From NCBI GenBank assembly GCA_029210725.1, contig JARGFM010000015.1, positions 34,651 through 98,650 of the forward strand: DNA of 64,000 bases, in the 5' to 3' direction. Positions 62,455-64,000 of the stretch are shown here, one piece after another. Below the pieces are notes generated by a model, which saw only the letters and a program-made list of their open reading frames with translations, did not search any database and was not told the origin of the DNA. The position numbers and the translations under genes were made by a program. The DNA is from Bacteroidales bacterium. Lineage in GTDB: Bacteria > Bacteroidota > Bacteroidia > Bacteroidales > GCA-2748055. Each line of letters opens with the position of its first letter. The stretch's first letter is position 1.

Positions 62455-63574
62455 GACTATAACTATCTTAATATTTTTAATCTGTTGTCTAAGCGGGTTT
62501 GCTCAGGATGCGCTGGATAACAGACGCATACCATATCTCCAGTTTAATTATCACTCCGGTTCTTTCTGGACACGCTCGGAGTTTCTGGCAGAAGAGTTTT
62601 CGGATCCTTACAGAGCCATTGAAGCGCGTTTGGGATTCCAGTTGACCGGTAATGAGATTTGGGAGCAGTATCATAACTTCCCCAAAGTGGGACTGGGGAT
62701 GCACTATTCGGACCTGGTAAAAGACCGCTCCGATACCGTGGTGGGAAATCCATTCAGCCTGTTTGGCTTTTACAGTGCACCCTGGCTTAGAGTTGGACGA
62801 TTCACCCTTTCTACAGACATGTCGGTTGGTCTGAGTTATGCGGATGTTATCTATGATTCGATCAGCAATCCTTATAATGACGTGATTGCTTCTCATGTGA
62901 ATCTCTATTTTGATTTCAATTTAAATATGAATGTAAAATTGACCCCCAGGCTGGGTCTGAATGCCGGTTATGGGATTACACATTATTCAAACGGAAGGAT
63001 GCAGGCCCCGCAGAAAGGAATCAATAACTGGGGCTGGCTCTTTGGCCTGGATTACTTATTGGGCGAGCCGGCATCGGAGTTCAACTTCAGGGAACCTGAA
63101 TCCTTCCAGACTAATGAGTCCATTCAGCTCATGTATGCGGCGGGTCTTGTGGAGTATATCGTGAATCGCAGTACCAGGGAGCTCCGGTTTTTCACCTCCT
63201 CATTTACGGCCGACTATGTAAGCACCCTCAGTCCCAGGATGGCTGTAACCTTCGGACTGGAGGCTCTGTATGACGGGTCCCTCAAAAGAGCTATTCCGGG
63301 GGTTCTCCCCGAAGATGCAAGCACCTGGCAGCAAATGTACCTGGCCTCTCACCTGGGTTACCATTATATCATTGAACGCTTTACCATTCTTTTTAATTTT
63401 GGCACCTATTTTCGTCAGCATTCCTACGACAGAGGGTATTATTTTGCCAGACTGGGAGGCAGATGGCGCTTTACAGATCAGCTGTATGCTCACATCTGCG
63501 TTAAGACAAAGAATGCAGTACGCTCAGACTGGATCGAATGGGGCGCCGCCTATCAGATCAATCTCCGAAAGTAA
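62447..63574 (+). CDS. PagL-like lipid A 3-O-deacylase (acyloxyacyl hydrolase)
   Basis: 375 residues from the ATG at 62447 with a signal peptide (to FAQ, about 20). The rest is beta-barrel strands ending WGAAYQINLRK. The catalytic His-Ser pair of PagL is present in the motif THYSNGRMQAPQKGINNWG (near residue 180). It would remove a lipid A acyl chain at the outer membrane, altering surface charge and immune recognition. The barrel is longer than classical PagL, which is usual for Bacteroidota members. Confidence 0.85.
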   Translation: MHRTITILIFLICCLSGFAQDALDNRRIPYLQFNYHSGSFWTRSEFLAEEFSDPYRAIEARLGFQLTGNEIWEQYHNFPKVGLGMHYSDLVKDRSDTVVGNPFSLFGFYSAPWLRVGRFTLSTDMSVGLSYADVIYDSISNPYNDVIASHVNLYFDFNLNMNVKLTPRLGLNAGYGITHYSNGRMQAPQKGINNWGWLFGLDYLLGEPASEFNFREPESFQTNESIQLMYAAGLVEYIVNRSTRELRFFTSSFTADYVSTLSPRMAVTFGLEALYDGSLKRAIPGVLPEDASTWQQMYLASHLGYHYIIERFTILFNFGTYFRQHSYDRGYYFARLGGRWRFTDQLYAHICVKTKNAVRSDWIEWGAAYQINLRK

Positions 63575-63591
63575 AATCAGAAATGCAAGTG

Positions 63592-63622
63592 TTGCCAGAT
63601 TTTAGTAATTTGTGTAATATTG
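63592..63622 (+). promoter_or_regulatory. Probable tRNA promoter
   Basis: TTG (63592-63594), 20-base spacer, TAATATTG (63615-63622): one mismatch from TTG-N17-23-TAnnTTTG. It lies about 38 bases upstream of the tRNA. Confidence 0.45.
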
Positions 63623-63660
63623 CATCCCCATTTCGGGGTTAACACCAGTTGATATTCACA

Positions 63661-63734
63661 GGGCCCATAGCTCAGCTGGTTAGAGCACCTGACTCATAAT
63701 CAGGGGGTCGCTGGTTCGAGCCCAGCTGGGCCCA
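63661..63734 (+). tRNA. tRNA with CAU anticodon, probably tRNA-Ile2
   Basis: Full cloverleaf, 74 bases, no encoded CCA. Acceptor GGGCCCA/TGGGCCC, D arm GCTC...GAGC, anticodon stem CCTGA/TCAGG with CAT at 63695-63697, T arm GCTGG-TTCGAGC-CCAGC, discriminator A. CAU could be Met or Ile2. The acceptor pairs C4-G69 and C5-G68 are features of tRNA-Ile2 read by TilS in E. coli, and the GGTCGCTGG variable/T-arm sequence also resembles E. coli tRNA-Ile2, so Ile2 is favoured. Confidence 0.9.
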
Positions 63735-63742
63735 CTTTAAGA

Positions 63743-64000
63743 TCAACCACTTACATATAATTTTGTAGGTGGTTTTTTCTTTGGTGCCAGTTTGTTGCCA
63801 GGATTTGTGGGGAAAGGTTGGTGGGGATTTGTACTTTCTTCAGATGTTATGTTTTCATATATGTCATTTAGTGTTTTTTCAATTACACTTCTTTTCAACT
63901 CACATTCCCAGATTATATGAACATTCCATCCAATTTCTTTCAACTTCTTCTGATCTGCCCGATCTCTTGATTTTGTATTGCTAATTTTACTTTTCCAATA
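63743..64000 (-). CDS. vsr: Very short patch repair endonuclease (Vsr), 5' end missing
   Basis: 85 residues before the right edge, no start visible. The visible part begins YWKSKI...RDRADQKK and carries LKEIGWNVHIIWECELKRS, the C-terminal signature of Vsr (GW.V..IWECEL). Vsr nicks T:G mismatches left by deamination of 5-methylcytosine and usually accompanies a cytosine methyltransferase, which would lie to the right. The last about 30 residues (NPHQPFPTNPGNKL...PTKLYVSG) are outside the family and overlap the tRNA terminator. The stretch is more A+T rich than its neighbours. Confidence 0.8.
   Translation of the reverse strand, partial: YWKSKISNTKSRDRADQKKLKEIGWNVHIIWECELKRSVIEKTLNDIYENITSEESTNPHQPFPTNPGNKLAPKKKPPTKLYVSG
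63744..63777 (+). terminator. Intrinsic terminator of the tRNA gene
   Basis: AACCACTTACA pairs with TGTAGGTGGTT (11 pairs, one G-T) around a nine-base A+T loop, followed by a T run. It starts about 11 bases after the tRNA. The 3' end of the vsr-like gene reads through this same hairpin on the minus strand. Confidence 0.7.

Noticed and set aside
63661..63734. Elongator tRNA-Met call for the CAU tRNA
   Set aside because: C4-G69 and C5-G68 with the T-arm pattern fit tRNA-Ile2 better, though Met cannot be fully excluded without the other CAU tRNAs of the genome.
1..64000. CRISPR array, insertion sequence, rRNA operon or prophage
   Set aside because: No regularly spaced repeats, transposase motifs, rRNA sequence or phage structural genes were seen.

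Overview
The window comes from a Bacteroidota chromosome, most likely a Bacteroidales/Marinilabiliales-type anaerobe or facultative organism. The evidence is the -7 promoter element TAnnTTTG upstream of many genes, little use of Shine-Dalgarno leaders, a type IX secretion C-terminal domain on the secreted amylase, the 'GGPKD' Ig-like lipoprotein family, DUF4292, and the ileS-dksA-lspA gene order. The assignment below phylum level is inference. No rRNA, CRISPR array, insertion sequence or intact prophage is visible.

1-8080 (minus): one tightly packed transcription unit, flippase - dut - TPR - DUF4292 lipoprotein - EnvC-like - anti-sigma ATPase - ybeY - mnmG, with mnmG cut by the left edge. 8127-14647: patatin/beta-barrel protein, cyclophilin, pheS, an OsmC protein, a Crp/Fnr regulator, a 57-residue membrane protein not previously called, and ruvB. 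14655-18870: a long MORN-repeat protein, nadA, a 370-base spacer with palindromes, rpiB, an Rrf2 regulator and a VanZ protein. 18919-25498: a 1385-residue fusion of a glycosyltransferase with a phosphodiester-glycosidase (NAGPA) domain, then hemW and a second related glycosyltransferase.

25514-31331 (minus): a metal/envelope run (lgt, ZIP transporter, two CDF exporters, a hemerythrin protein, a LuxR-type regulator, a coiled-coil protein), nearly all joined by 0-4 base junctions. 31430-41556: Ig-like lipoprotein, ROK kinase, universal stress protein plus hybrid histidine kinase, ispD, a DUF2807 protein, a BamA-like barrel and ispG. 41561-49900: cysS, rnr, a TetR regulator, a ParE toxin remnant, alkaline phosphatase, GDPD, a DUF502 protein, lspA and a DksA-like protein. 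49954-61294: ileS, then an alpha-glucan locus (secreted GH13, MFS sugar transporter, GH65 phosphorylase) followed by a short promoter-ORF-terminator unit, a 78-residue protein and a YihX-like phosphatase. 61345-64000: mtnA, a PagL-like deacylase, tRNA(CAU), and the 3' part of an A+T-rich vsr endonuclease gene cut by the right edge.

Most genes are core housekeeping: tRNA charging and modification, NAD and isoprenoid synthesis, DNA repair, and envelope biogenesis. The accessory or unusual parts are the GT-NAGPA fusion, the metal/hemerythrin run, the 60.1-60.3 kb leader or small-RNA unit, the ParE fossil, and the vsr gene beside the tRNA, which may mark the edge of a defence or mobile island lying to the right.
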